45,935 bases of DNA from Streptomyces caniscabiei (GCF_014930365.1 NZ_JABXWI010000036.1:1-45935); one strand, 5' to 3'; positions 32,514 through 40,629 are shown, numbered from the stretch's first letter. The notes: generated by a model not told the origin, from the sequence alone. Program-made: numbers and translations.

Positions 32514-34712
32514 ATGCCGCTCGCCCGCCGTGCCCTGCTCACCGTGTTCGCCGCCGGTTCCGCGGCCGCCTGCACCTCGGCCCGCGCGATCCCCTCGGAC
32601 GACGTGCCCCGCACCGACAACGCACTGCGCACGGCCTCGGTGGCGAGCAGAAGGCTGCTGCCGGACCACTGGCGGCAGATCGTCTTCACGGAGGGGCAGG
32701 AGAAGGACACCTTCCGGGTCTCGGGGAGCACCGGGCGCATCACCGTCGTCGGCGACACACCTGCCACCCAACTCACCGGCCTGAACTGGTACTTGAGGCA
32801 TGTCGCGTACGCCGAGATCAACTGGGCGGGCGAGCAGACGAACCTCCTGCCGCGCGAGCTGCCCGGCCTCGACGGGACGGTCAGCCGCCGGGCGAACGTC
32901 GTGCACCGCTTCGCCCTCAACGACACCAACGACGGCTACACGGGCGCCTACCTGGACTGGTCGTACTGGGAGCGCGAGCTGGACGTGCTGGCGCTGCACG
33001 GCTACAACGAGGTCCTCGTCTACGCGGGCGCCGACGCGCTGTACCACCGGGTGTTCCAGGAGTTCGGGTACGGGGAGGAGGAGCTGCGGGCGTGGGTGCC
33101 GGGCCCGGCCCACCAGCCGTGGTGGCTGCTGCAGAACCTGTCCGCCTTCCCCTCCCCCGTCTCCCGGCAGCTCCTGGACGCGCGGGCCGTGCTGGGCCGC
33201 CGGATCGCCGACCGGGCGCGGGAGCTGGGGATGACGCCGGTCCTCCCCGGTTACTTCGGGACCGTCCCGCCGGGCTTCGCGGAGCGGGTGCCGGGGGCGC
33301 GGACCGTGCCGCAGGGCGAGTGGATGGGCTTCGCGCGTCCCGACTGGCTGGACCCGCGCGGGGACGAGTTCGCCCGGGTGGCGGAGGCCTTCTACCGGGT
33401 CCAGGACGAGATGTTCGGTCCGTCGACGCTGTACAAGATGGATCTGCTGCACGAGGGCGGCGACCCGGGGGACGTGCCCGTGGCCGACGCGGCGAAAGGC
33501 GTCGAGCGAGCGCTCCAGCGGGCTCACGCGGGGGCCACCTGGGTGATCCTCGGCTGGCAGCACAATCCGCCGCGCGCGATCGTCGACGCCGTCGACAAGC
33601 AGCGGATGCTCGTCGTCGACGGCCTCTCCGACCGCTTCCCCACGGTCACCGACCGCGAGGCCGACTGGGGCGACACCCCGTACGCCTTCGGTTCGATCTG
33701 GAACTTCGGCGGGCACACCGCGCTCGGCGCGAACACCCCCGACTGGGCCGCGCTGTACGAGAAGTGGCGCACCAAGGACGGCAGCAGGCTGCGGGGGATC
33801 GCGCTGATGCCGGAGGCGGCGGACAACAACCCGGCCGCCTTCGCCCTGTTCTCCGAACTCGCCTGGCGCGAGGGCGAGTTGGATCTGAAGTCCTGGTTCG
33901 CCGAGTGGGCGCACGCCCGGTACGGCGCCCGCGATCCGCACGCGGCGGCCGCCTGGGACATCCTGCGCCGCACCGCGTACGGCACCACCCGCGCCGACTC
34001 CTGGAGCGAGGGCGCCGACGGTCTGTTCGGCGCCCGGCCGGCGCTGAACGTCGTACGGGCCGGCCGCTGGTCGCCCAAGCAACTCCGCTACAGCGCGGCG
34101 GACTTCGAGCCCGCCCTCACCGAACTACTGTCGGTGCGGCTCGAGTTGCGCGAATCGGCAGCGTACCGTCGTGATCTGCTCGACGTGGCGCGCCAAGCCC
34201 TCGCCAATCGCAGCCGGGTGATGCTGCCGAAGATCAAGGCGGCGTACGACGCCAAGGACGCGGCGGCGTTCACGAGGTCGAGCGGGGACTGGCTGGCACT
34301 GATGGATCTGCTGGACGAGCTGGTGGCCACCGACTCCCGTCATCTGCTGGGCCGTTGGGTCGCCCAGGCCCGCTCCTGGGGCGCGGACGCGGCCGAGCGC
34401 GACCAGCTGGCGTACGACAACCTGTCGCTGCTGACCGTGTGGGGGACGCGCGAGGGCGCGGACGCGGGACTGCGGGACTACGCCAACCGGGAGTGGGCGG
34501 GGCTGGTCGGCGGTCTGTACCGGCTGCGCTGGTCGACGTACTTCGAGGAGCTGAGGGCGGCGCTGGCCGCCGGCCGGGCTCCGGTGAAGATCGACTGGTT
34601 CGCCCTGGAGGACCGCTGGGCGCGGAACCCGGGGACGCTCGCGACCGAGCCGACCGGGGACACGTACACGGTGGCGACGCGGGTCCGGGACCGGCTCGCG
34701 GCACTCTCCTGA
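32514..34712 (+). CDS. GH89 alpha-N-acetylglucosaminidase (NAGLU family)
   Basis: A 732-residue exported glycosidase that removes terminal alpha-GlcNAc. The N-terminus is an RR-type or lipoprotein-like signal (LARRALLTVFAAGSAAAC). The N-terminal small domain is followed by the catalytic barrel with NVVHRFALNDTNDGYTGAYLDWSYWERELD and WVPGPAHQPWWLLQNL. The presumed catalytic acids are Glu314 (YKMDLLHEGG) and Glu434 (LMPEAADNN), by analogy with the NAGLU family. The all-helical C-terminal domain is complete. CGGAGACACC precedes the ATG. Likely substrates are mucin-like or other host or fungal glycans; this is inference. Confidence 0.93.
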   Translation: MPLARRALLTVFAAGSAAACTSARAIPSDDVPRTDNALRTASVASRRLLPDHWRQIVFTEGQEKDTFRVSGSTGRITVVGDTPATQLTGLNWYLRHVAYAEINWAGEQTNLLPRELPGLDGTVSRRANVVHRFALNDTNDGYTGAYLDWSYWERELDVLALHGYNEVLVYAGADALYHRVFQEFGYGEEELRAWVPGPAHQPWWLLQNLSAFPSPVSRQLLDARAVLGRRIADRARELGMTPVLPGYFGTVPPGFAERVPGARTVPQGEWMGFARPDWLDPRGDEFARVAEAFYRVQDEMFGPSTLYKMDLLHEGGDPGDVPVADAAKGVERALQRAHAGATWVILGWQHNPPRAIVDAVDKQRMLVVDGLSDRFPTVTDREADWGDTPYAFGSIWNFGGHTALGANTPDWAALYEKWRTKDGSRLRGIALMPEAADNNPAAFALFSELAWREGELDLKSWFAEWAHARYGARDPHAAAAWDILRRTAYGTTRADSWSEGADGLFGARPALNVVRAGRWSPKQLRYSAADFEPALTELLSVRLELRESAAYRRDLLDVARQALANRSRVMLPKIKAAYDAKDAAAFTRSSGDWLALMDLLDELVATDSRHLLGRWVAQARSWGADAAERDQLAYDNLSLLTVWGTREGADAGLRDYANREWAGLVGGLYRLRWSTYFEELRAALAAGRAPVKIDWFALEDRWARNPGTLATEPTGDTYTVATRVRDRLAALS

Positions 34713-34730
34713 CGGGCCCCGCCGACCTGG

Positions 34731-34772
34731 GCCGTCTCCGGGGCGCGCACGGGTGCGCACCCCGGAGACGGC
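34731..34772. terminator. Hairpin 1 between GH89 and 8-oxoguanine deaminase
   Basis: GCCGTCTCCGGGG (34731-34743) pairs perfectly with CCCCGGAGACGGC (34760-34772); the 16-base loop can itself fold (GCGCAC/GTGCGC). It lies 18 bp past the GH89 stop. Confidence 0.7.
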
Positions 34773-34773
34773 T

Positions 34774-34800
34774 GCCGTGGACCTCGCCGAGGTCCACGGC
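34774..34800. terminator. Hairpin 2 between GH89 and 8-oxoguanine deaminase
   Basis: GCCGTGGACCTC (34774-34785) and its perfect complement (34789-34800) around a GCC loop. It is adjacent to hairpin 1, and together they probably terminate transcription from both sides. Confidence 0.7.
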
Positions 34801-34840
34801 TCTGGCCGAGGGCCGTCCCCCTCGACCAGAGTTCAGCGGG

Positions 34841-36220
34841 TCAGGCCTCGGCGGCGATCCGCGCCAGCCGCCGCGCCTCCTCCCTCGTCGAGCGGGCGAT
34901 CTCGTCCTCGTCGACATGGAGCAGGCGCCCGTTCTCCACGATCTGCCGGCCGTTGACGAACGACGCCGTCACCGGGGCCGCCGCACCGAGCACGAGCGCG
35001 GCCACCGGGTCGGCGATCGACGCGTGCGCGAGGGTGTCGAGCTTCCACAGGACGAGGTCGGCGAGCTTCCCGGGCTCCAGGGAGCCGATCTCCCGCGCCC
35101 GGCCCAGGACCTGGGCGCCGCCGAACGTGCCGAGCCGGAGCGCCTGGCGGGCGGTGAGGGCGGCTTCGCGGTGGGCGCCGAGGCGGTTGACGAGGAGCGC
35201 GTTGCGGAGCTCGGTGTGCAGTTCGCCGGACTCGTTGGACGCGGTGCCGTCGACACCGAGGCCGACGGGGACGCCGGCCGCCAGCATGTCCGGGACACGG
35301 GCGATGCCTGCCGCCAGCCGGGCGTTGGAGGAGGGGCAGTGGGCGACCCCCGTCCTCGTACGGGCGAACGCGTCGATGTCGGAGTCGTTCATGTGGACGC
35401 AGTGGGCCATCCACACGTCCTCGCCGAGCCAGCCCGTGGACTCGAAGTAGTCGGTCGGGCCCATGCCGAACAGCTCGTGGCAGAACTTCTCCTCCTCCAC
35501 CGTCTCCGAGCCGTGGGTGTGCAGCCGCACCCCGAGGCGGCGGGCCAACTCGGCTCCCTCGCGCAGCAGTTCGGTGGAGACCGAGAACGGCGAGCAGGGT
35601 GCGACGGCGACCTGGGTCATCGCGCCGAAGGAGGCGTCGTGGTGGAGTCGCACGGTCTCCTCGGTGGCGGCGAGCGCGCCCTCCAGTGTCTCGACCGCGA
35701 AGTCGGGCGGGAGGCCGCCGTCCTTCTCGCTGCGGTCCATGGAGCCACGGGCGAGCGTGAAGCGGACGCCCGTCTCGCGTGCCGCCCGGATGATCGAGCC
35801 CGACAAGTCGCCGGAGCCCTTCGGGAAGACGTAGTGGTGGTCCATGGCCGTGGTCACGCCGCCGCGGGCCATCATGCCGAGCGAGCCCTGGGCCGCCGCG
35901 TACGTCATGCGCTCGTCGATGCGCGCCCAGGTCGGGTAGAGCGCGACGAGCCAGTCGAAGAGGTTGTGGTCGGTGGCCAGGCCCCGGGTGATCCACTGGT
36001 AGAAGTGGTGGTGGGTGTTGACCAGACCGGGTGTGACCAGGTGGCCGGTGGCGTCGATACGGCGTACGACGTCCGTCAGGCCCTCGGGGGCGCGGCCCTC
36101 GCCGACCGATTCGATGACGTTGTCCGCCACGACCACATGGCCGGACGCGTACTCGGTGTCCCGCGCGTCCACCGTCGCGATCGCCGCGTTCTCGATGACG
36201 AGGCGCTGGGTTGCTGCCAT
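34841..36220 (-). CDS. 8-oxoguanine deaminase (amidohydrolase)
   Basis: A 459-residue zinc amidohydrolase. Zinc ligands: LVTPGLVNTHHHFYQWITRGL (HxH), RLHTHGSET, AHCVHMN, and Asp in GLGVDGTASNE. The segment GGVTTAMDHHYVFPKG is typical of 8-oxoguanine deaminases, which convert 8-oxoguanine to urate. GAAGGACGAACG lies before the ATG. It is the last gene of the uricase operon, so its product feeds the next enzyme directly. A cytosine- or guanine-type deaminase is less likely given the operon. Confidence 0.9.
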   Translation of the reverse strand: MAATQRLVIENAAIATVDARDTEYASGHVVVADNVIESVGEGRAPEGLTDVVRRIDATGHLVTPGLVNTHHHFYQWITRGLATDHNLFDWLVALYPTWARIDERMTYAAAQGSLGMMARGGVTTAMDHHYVFPKGSGDLSGSIIRAARETGVRFTLARGSMDRSEKDGGLPPDFAVETLEGALAATEETVRLHHDASFGAMTQVAVAPCSPFSVSTELLREGAELARRLGVRLHTHGSETVEEEKFCHELFGMGPTDYFESTGWLGEDVWMAHCVHMNDSDIDAFARTRTGVAHCPSSNARLAAGIARVPDMLAAGVPVGLGVDGTASNESGELHTELRNALLVNRLGAHREAALTARQALRLGTFGGAQVLGRAREIGSLEPGKLADLVLWKLDTLAHASIADPVAALVLGAAAPVTASFVNGRQIVENGRLLHVDEDEIARSTREEARRLARIAAEA

Positions 36221-36255
36221 GGTTCGTTCGTCCTTCGGAAGTCGCTCGGGATCTC

Positions 36256-37158
36256 TCAGAGGTTGGTGAGGTCCGCCGGGATCCTCGCCTCGCATCCGTC
36301 CCGCAGGACGGTGGCCTCGATCAGGCCGTAGGGCCGGTCGGCGGCGAAGTACACAGCTCCGTCGGCGGTGTCGTTCTTCAGTCCGAACGGGGCCAGATCC
36401 ACCAGGAAGTGGTGCTTGTTCGGGAGGGAGAAGCGGACCTCGTCGATCTCGTCGCGGTGGTCGATGATCCGCGCGCCCATCTGGTACAGGGTCTGCTGGA
36501 GCGAGAGCGAGTACGTCTCGGCGAAGGCCTGGAGCAGGTGCTTCTTCACCTGCGCGTAGGACGCCTCCCAGTCGGGGGCCGGCTGCTCGTCGTCGGTCCA
36601 GTTGAAGCGCCAGCGGCCGGAGACCTCGGTGGCGAGGATGCGGTCGTGCGCCTCGGGCAGGGTCGTGTACTTGTCCTTGACGTAGCCCCAGAACTCGGAG
36701 TCGGTCGAGTTCATGACCGTGAGGTCCTTGAGACCGGAGACGACCTCCCAGGACGAGCCGTCGTAGGTGATCTGCGCCAGCCGGGTCTCCTGGCCCTGGC
36801 GGACGAAGGAGTGCGCGCCCTCGCCGCCGTGCTCGATGCGTTCCCAGGCGTACTGCTCGATGCGGATACGGGCCCGGTGGATGGCCGGTTGGGAGGTCAC
36901 GAAGTGCCGGGCGAGGTGGATGCCGAACTGCTCGGCGGAGTCGATGCCGTGCTCCTTGGCGAAGGCGTACACCGTGTTCTTGGTGGTGTCCGTCGGCAGG
37001 ACGTTCGCGTTCGAGCCCGAGAGGTGGACCTCGTCCATGTCGCCGCTCAGCGACACCGAGACATTGAGGTCCTTGATGTGGTGGGTGGCGCCGTCCCGCG
37101 TGATGCGTACGACGCGGTTCTCGGCCTTGCCGTACTGGTTCGGTCCAAGGATGGGCAT
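36256..37158 (-). CDS. Urate oxidase (uricase)
   Basis: A 300-residue cofactor-free oxidase converting urate to 5-hydroxyisourate and peroxide. The two tunnel-fold halves are present. The catalytic segments are YGKAENRVVRI with the general-base Lys, LPTDTTKNTVYAFAKEH with the Thr of the dyad, and the urate-binding SLPNKHHFLVDL. The length is the family norm. GGGAG lies 6 bases before the ATG. It starts 2 bases after the HIU hydrolase stop. Confidence 0.96.
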   Translation of the reverse strand: MPILGPNQYGKAENRVVRITRDGATHHIKDLNVSVSLSGDMDEVHLSGSNANVLPTDTTKNTVYAFAKEHGIDSAEQFGIHLARHFVTSQPAIHRARIRIEQYAWERIEHGGEGAHSFVRQGQETRLAQITYDGSSWEVVSGLKDLTVMNSTDSEFWGYVKDKYTTLPEAHDRILATEVSGRWRFNWTDDEQPAPDWEASYAQVKKHLLQAFAETYSLSLQQTLYQMGARIIDHRDEIDEVRFSLPNKHHFLVDLAPFGLKNDTADGAVYFAADRPYGLIEATVLRDGCEARIPADLTNL

Positions 37159-37160
37159 AG

Positions 37161-37574
37161 CTAGCTCCCTCGATAAACGGAGTAGCCGAACGGGTTGAGC
37201 AGCAGCGGTACGTGGTAGTGCTCGCCGGGCGTCACCGTGAAGGTGATCACGACCTCGGGGAAGAACACGGCACCGCTGTCCCGGTTCGCGGGGGCGTCCT
37301 GCTGCGCATCGGCTTGCTTCCGCACGGGCTGTGCGGCGGTCTGTGCGAGGTACGGCTCGACCTCGAAGTCGAGGCGTACGTGGGTGGTGCCCTCCGGCAG
37401 GTCCGGGAGGTCCTTGCAGCGGCCGTCGGCGTCGGTCGCCGAGCCGCCGAGCGCCTGCCACTCGGCCTCCCGGCCGCCGCGGGCGGCGACGCGGACGGCG
37501 ACGCCCGCGGCGGGGCGGCCGACGGAGGTGTCCAGGATGTGCGTGGACACCGAGGCGGTCGTGCTGGTGCTCAT
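37161..37574 (-). CDS. uraH: 5-hydroxyisourate hydrolase (transthyretin-like)
   Basis: A 137-residue enzyme opening 5-hydroxyisourate to OHCU. The conserved residues are His12 (VSTHILDTSVGRPA), Arg52 (DGRCKDL), His121 (GEHYHVPLLLNPFGYS) and the C-terminal YRGS. It is longer than the usual ~110 residues because of a ~20-residue hydrophilic Gln/Ala/Asp-rich insert at about 78-99, in place of a short loop. The ATG overlaps the OHCU decarboxylase stop as ATGA. Confidence 0.95.
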   Translation of the reverse strand: MSTSTTASVSTHILDTSVGRPAAGVAVRVAARGGREAEWQALGGSATDADGRCKDLPDLPEGTTHVRLDFEVEPYLAQTAAQPVRKQADAQQDAPANRDSGAVFFPEVVITFTVTPGEHYHVPLLLNPFGYSVYRGS

Positions 37575-38095
37575 GAGCGGGTTTCCTCTTCGACGTCGAC
37601 GAGCCGGGCCAGGCGGATGCGGTTGATCTTGCCCAGTTCGGTGCGGACGATCTCGCGTTCCCGCTCCGGCGCGTTGCCGATCCGGTCCCGGACCGCGTCG
37701 CGCATCTGCTCGCCGGTCCGGCCGGTGGCGCAGATCAGGAACACATGACCGAACTTCGCCTGGTAGGCCAGGTTCAGTTCGAGCATCTCGGTCTTGAGCG
37801 CGTCGGAGGCGCCGGCCATGCCGCGCTGCTCACGGGCCGAGGTGGGGTCACCCTGCTTGGGGCGGCCGATCGGGGGGTGCCCGGCCATCGCCTCCGCCAG
37901 ATCCTTCTCGCTCAGCTCGGCCATGGCGGCGTCACTGGCGGCGAAGAGGTCCTCGACGGCGGCGTAGGGGCGGCCGGCGAGCAGTCTGCGCCCCCATTCC
38001 GCCGAGGCGCACGCCTCGTGGAGCGCGGCGGTGGCCGCGTGCTCCTCCAGGGCGTTGAAACGGGCGAGGCCCGGTGTCGAAGAACGCGAAGTCAC
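37571..38095 (-). CDS. uraD: OHCU decarboxylase
   Basis: A 174-residue helical enzyme decarboxylating 2-oxo-4-hydroxy-4-carboxy-5-ureidoimidazoline to S-allantoin. The active-site His73 is in the AGHPPIGRP motif, followed by SAREQRGMAG and the family segment YQAKFGHVFLICATGRTGEQM. GGAGG lies 5 bases before GTG 38095. It is translationally coupled to the HIU hydrolase gene. Confidence 0.95.
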   Translation of the reverse strand: MTSRSSTPGLARFNALEEHAATAALHEACASAEWGRRLLAGRPYAAVEDLFAASDAAMAELSEKDLAEAMAGHPPIGRPKQGDPTSAREQRGMAGASDALKTEMLELNLAYQAKFGHVFLICATGRTGEQMRDAVRDRIGNAPEREREIVRTELGKINRIRLARLVDVEEETRS

Positions 38096-38237
38096 GGGAG
38101 CCTCCGTCGCCGTGGTGCTGGACTGGCTACGGCAAGCTAACGCCCCGCGACGACATCGCGTCAACAGTTTGTTGAAAAATCGCGGTTACGGCGAGGAGCG
38201 CCGCGACCACGCCCACCCGGCGGGACGGAGCCGCCCC

Positions 38238-38618
38238 TCAGGCCTCTTTGTCGCGGTTGAGGTAGTTGTAGACGGTGAAGCGGCTGACGCCGAGGGCGGT
38301 GGCGACGGTCTCCACCCCGTGACGCACGGAGAAGGCGCCGCGCGCCTCCAGGGTCCGTACGACCTCCTGCTTGGCCCGGCGGTCCAGGTCGGCGAGCGGC
38401 CTGCCCTTCTGGCGCTCCATCGCGGCCAGGATGTGGTCCAGCGACTCGGCGAGCTGCGGCAGCCGCACGGCGACGACGTCGGCACCCTCCCAGGACAGGA
38501 CGACATCGTCGGGCCCGGCCTCGCCGGGCGGCAGCATGAGACCCCCCATGGCGTCGACCAGCGGCTTGACGGCCGCGACGAAGCGCTCGTCGCCGTCGCC
38601 GGGGTCGGTGCCGGTCAC
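38238..38618 (-). CDS. Small HTH regulator (DauR/YheO-type HTH) of the purine operon
   Basis: A 126-residue protein. The C-terminal ~55 residues (LADLDRRAKQEVVRTLEARGAFSVRHGVETVATALGVSRFTVYNYLNRD) match the HTH of the DauR/YheO regulators. The usual PAS-like N-terminal domain is replaced by a ~60-residue part without a recognisable fold. The GTG overlaps the TGA of the preceding small gene (GTGA). It is probably the local regulator of urate degradation; the direction of control is unknown. Confidence 0.8.
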   Translation of the reverse strand: MTGTDPGDGDERFVAAVKPLVDAMGGLMLPPGEAGPDDVVLSWEGADVVAVRLPQLAESLDHILAAMERQKGRPLADLDRRAKQEVVRTLEARGAFSVRHGVETVATALGVSRFTVYNYLNRDKEA

Positions 38619-38866
38619 TCGCCGCCCTCCCCGATCACATTGACCTGGAGCGAGATCCGAGTGGCGCCGGACTCCAGGGTCCGGCGCAGCAGGGCGTCCA
38701 CGGCCGTGAGCACGGCGTCGGCTCCCCCTTCCGCCGTGTTGCCGAACGGGCCGACGTCGACCGCGTCCAGCTCGGCCGCCTCGACGACCTCCCGCGCCAC
38801 GAGCGCGTGCGCCGGGGCCTCGTCGAGATCGAAGGGCTCGGTCGTGAACTCCACTCTCAATCGCAC
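38615..38866 (-). CDS. Small YkoF/MTH1187-like protein, first gene of the purine operon
   Basis: An 83-residue protein with beta-alpha-beta character: VRLRVEFTTEPF, an acidic helix, DAVDVGPFGNTAEGGADAVLTAVDALLRRTLESGATRISLQVNVI. The GPFGNTAEG turn and the closing ISLQVNVI strand resemble thiamine-binding-like small proteins (weak similarity by eye). GTG 38866 starts where an integrase remnant ends. Continuous reading further upstream into that remnant is accidental. Function unknown. Confidence 0.65.
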   Translation of the reverse strand: MRLRVEFTTEPFDLDEAPAHALVAREVVEAAELDAVDVGPFGNTAEGGADAVLTAVDALLRRTLESGATRISLQVNVIGEGGE

Positions 38867-38901
38867 TGTGCCCCCAAGGCATCGCTGACCTGCGCGTTCC
38901 C

Positions 38902-39120
38902 TCAGTCCTCTGGCTGAGAGGGCACATCCGGGGCACATTCCCCCGACACGACACCGAACGCCCCCCACCGCCACCCCGGTCCGGTCCTGCGGCTCAGGGA
39001 AAAGATGGCTGTAGACGTTCAGGGTCATCGCAGCGTTGGTGTGCCCCAACCGCTCCGACACGACCTTAACGGACTCCCCCGCGGCTATCGGCAGAGATGC
39101 GTAGGCATGCTGTAGGGCGT
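38902..39120 (-). pseudogene. C-terminal remnant of a tyrosine recombinase (integrase)
   Basis: The minus strand reads HRPHALQHAYASLPIAAGES, then VKVVSERLGHTNAAMTLNVYSHLF, the end of an actinobacterial phage-type integrase with the nucleophile Tyr (NVYSHLF) intact. The HxxR box is degraded: ALQHAY stands where DLRHTY is normal, so Arg has become Gln. After DRTG the frame shifts; the integrase ending VVSGECAPDVPSQPED-stop continues in another frame to 38902-38904. The catalytic N-terminal part is absent. Confidence 0.8.
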
Positions 39121-39637
39121 GGGGCCGGTGGGTTGCGTCCAGGGAAGTGGTGTACGGGTTCCACCTGATCCGGGGGTTTGCTCCGGCATGTGGTTCCGGC
39201 GCTCACCCGGCGGGGGCACTTCGCGGCCGCGGCGGCGCAGTGCCGCTTGAGCGGTGTCCCGAGGTCGCCGGCGGCTTCCGGGGACAGGGAAGTACCGGCG
39301 GCGAGCGCCTCGCGCAGCGTCAGGAAGTCAGCCGGGCTGTTGATGCGGGACCACTTCGAGGTCCGGTCGGTGACTCCGTACCTCCGAGGTGCTCGGCGGC
39401 ATCCACCCGGCGAACCACTCCACCGCACTACTGCCGGAACGGACCCCGGACCTCACCCTCGACGGGGTCGGCGGGCTGCTCGGCAGCTTCTGAACGCGCC
39501 AGCGGCGCCACTGACGCCCTCGACGGCTCCGGACGGCACCGACCCTTCGCCGCGTTCGTCTCCGCGGAAGATGCCTCGGGAGCCGGCACTTCCGGTCGGC
39601 CCTTGGCCTGCTTCTTACTTACCTGTAAGTTAGAAGC
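39121..39637. other. Scrap region with gene fragments
   Basis: No intact gene is recognised. A minus-strand frame within 39428-39177 (KWSRINSPADFLTLREALAAG, then KRHCAAAAAKCPRRVSAG) has coding-like composition but no known match. A plus-strand frame ending at about 39492 (HPANHSTALLPERTP, then LTLDGVGGLLGSF-stop) looks like the tail of a lost gene. The right end holds the SnoaL-like gene promoter. Confidence 0.4.
39603..39631 (+). promoter_or_regulatory. Promoter and TetR operator of the SnoaL-like/tetR operon
   Basis: TTGGCC (39603-39608), 17-bp spacer, TAAGTT (39626-39631). The perfect palindrome ACTTAC-CT-GTAAGT (39617-39630) covers the spacer and -10. The ATG lies 7 bases after the -10 and there is no ribosome site, so the transcript is probably leaderless. 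Confidence 0.7.
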
Positions 39638-40078
39638 ATGGTTACGACCGTGGCCGAAGTGGCCGCATCAGACATCAAGGCCCTTGAGGCGTTCTGCGAT
39701 CGGTGGGAGAGGGCTTGGAACGAGCACGACGGCGATGCCGCGGCCGCGTTGTGCGCCGCAGACCTGGTGTACGACGAGCCGGCGCTCGGCGAGACGGCGC
39801 ACGGCCCTGACAGCATCCGCGACTTCGTGGCGCAGATGGCACACGCCTTTCCCGACTACTCGTTCACCCGCGTGGGGTTGTACGGGGAGGCGACACGGCG
39901 GGCCGTGCTGGTGGCGTGGCGCTTCTCGGGGACCTTGGCCGGCACGGACCAGCGCGTCGAGTTCCACGGTGACGACCGTCTGGAGCTGGGAGATGACGGA
40001 CTGATTCACGCCTACCGGTGCCTGTACGACCACCGCTTCGTGCTGAGCCAGCTCAAGCGCGCGGAAGCCAGGCAGTGA
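39638..40078 (+). CDS. SnoaL-like/NTF2-fold protein
   Basis: A 146-residue protein with the NTF2-like pattern: EAFCDRWERAWNEHDGDAAAALCAADLVYDEPALG, then GPDSIRDFVAQMAHAFPDYSFTRVGLYG, and VAWRFSGTLAGTDQRVEFHGDDRLELGDDGLIHAYRCLYD. Related proteins are polyketide cyclases, isomerases or binding proteins. The tetR start overlaps its stop codon (GTGA), so the two are co-translated. A small-molecule detoxification or sensing module is likely (inference). Confidence 0.87.
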   Translation: MVTTVAEVAASDIKALEAFCDRWERAWNEHDGDAAAALCAADLVYDEPALGETAHGPDSIRDFVAQMAHAFPDYSFTRVGLYGEATRRAVLVAWRFSGTLAGTDQRVEFHGDDRLELGDDGLIHAYRCLYDHRFVLSQLKRAEARQ

Positions 40079-40629
40079 CCGAGCCGGGTCGCACGCGTAA
40101 GCCTGCGGCGGTGCGGCGGGCCGAAATCATGGAAGCGGCCGACGCGGAGTTCGCCCTGAAGGGACTGTCCGGGGCGGGCATCGAGGCGATCGCCGCCCGT
40201 GTCGGGATCTCGCACCCTCGCATCGTGCAGATGTTCGGCTCCAAGCGTGATTTGTTCCTTCAGGTCACGCACGCGGCCTACGACAGGATCGAGGCCACGT
40301 TCGAGAGCGCCGAACCGACCCTGAGCGCGCTCGGCGATGCCTACCGCCACCTCCTGCAGAGCCGACCGAGCGTCGGCCTCGTCCTGTTGCAGGCGTACGC
40401 CGCGGCAGGCGACCCGGTGGTCCAGGAGTCGGTACGGGTGCGGCAGCTCGACCTCCAGCAGACGATCACCCGTCTGACGGGCGCCGACCCGATGCAGGTG
40501 CGTTCCTTCCTGGCCACCGGTCTCGTCCTGACGGTCTCCACGGTGCTGGACCTGCCGGAACGACGCGCCGATATGCAGTGGTGCGCCTGGATCATCGGCC
40601 TCACGGACGCACCCGCCGACGAGCGATGA
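40075..40629 (+). CDS. TetR-family transcriptional regulator
   Basis: A 184-residue protein from GTG 40075. The HTH (about residues 12-58) reads RRAEIMEAADAEFALKGLSGAGIEAIAARVGISHPRIVQMFGSKRDLFLQV. The helical C-terminal ligand domain ends QWCAWIIGLTDAPADER. It overlaps the SnoaL-like stop by 4 bases. It probably binds the palindrome at 39617-39630 and represses its own operon. Confidence 0.9.
   Translation: MTEPGRTRKPAAVRRAEIMEAADAEFALKGLSGAGIEAIAARVGISHPRIVQMFGSKRDLFLQVTHAAYDRIEATFESAEPTLSALGDAYRHLLQSRPSVGLVLLQAYAAAGDPVVQESVRVRQLDLQQTITRLTGADPMQVRSFLATGLVLTVSTVLDLPERRADMQWCAWIIGLTDAPADER

Noticed and set aside
38867..39061. N-terminal extension of the 83-residue purine-operon protein
   Set aside because: The extension encodes the integrase tail (GHTNAAMTLNVYSHLF), joined only by chance of frame.
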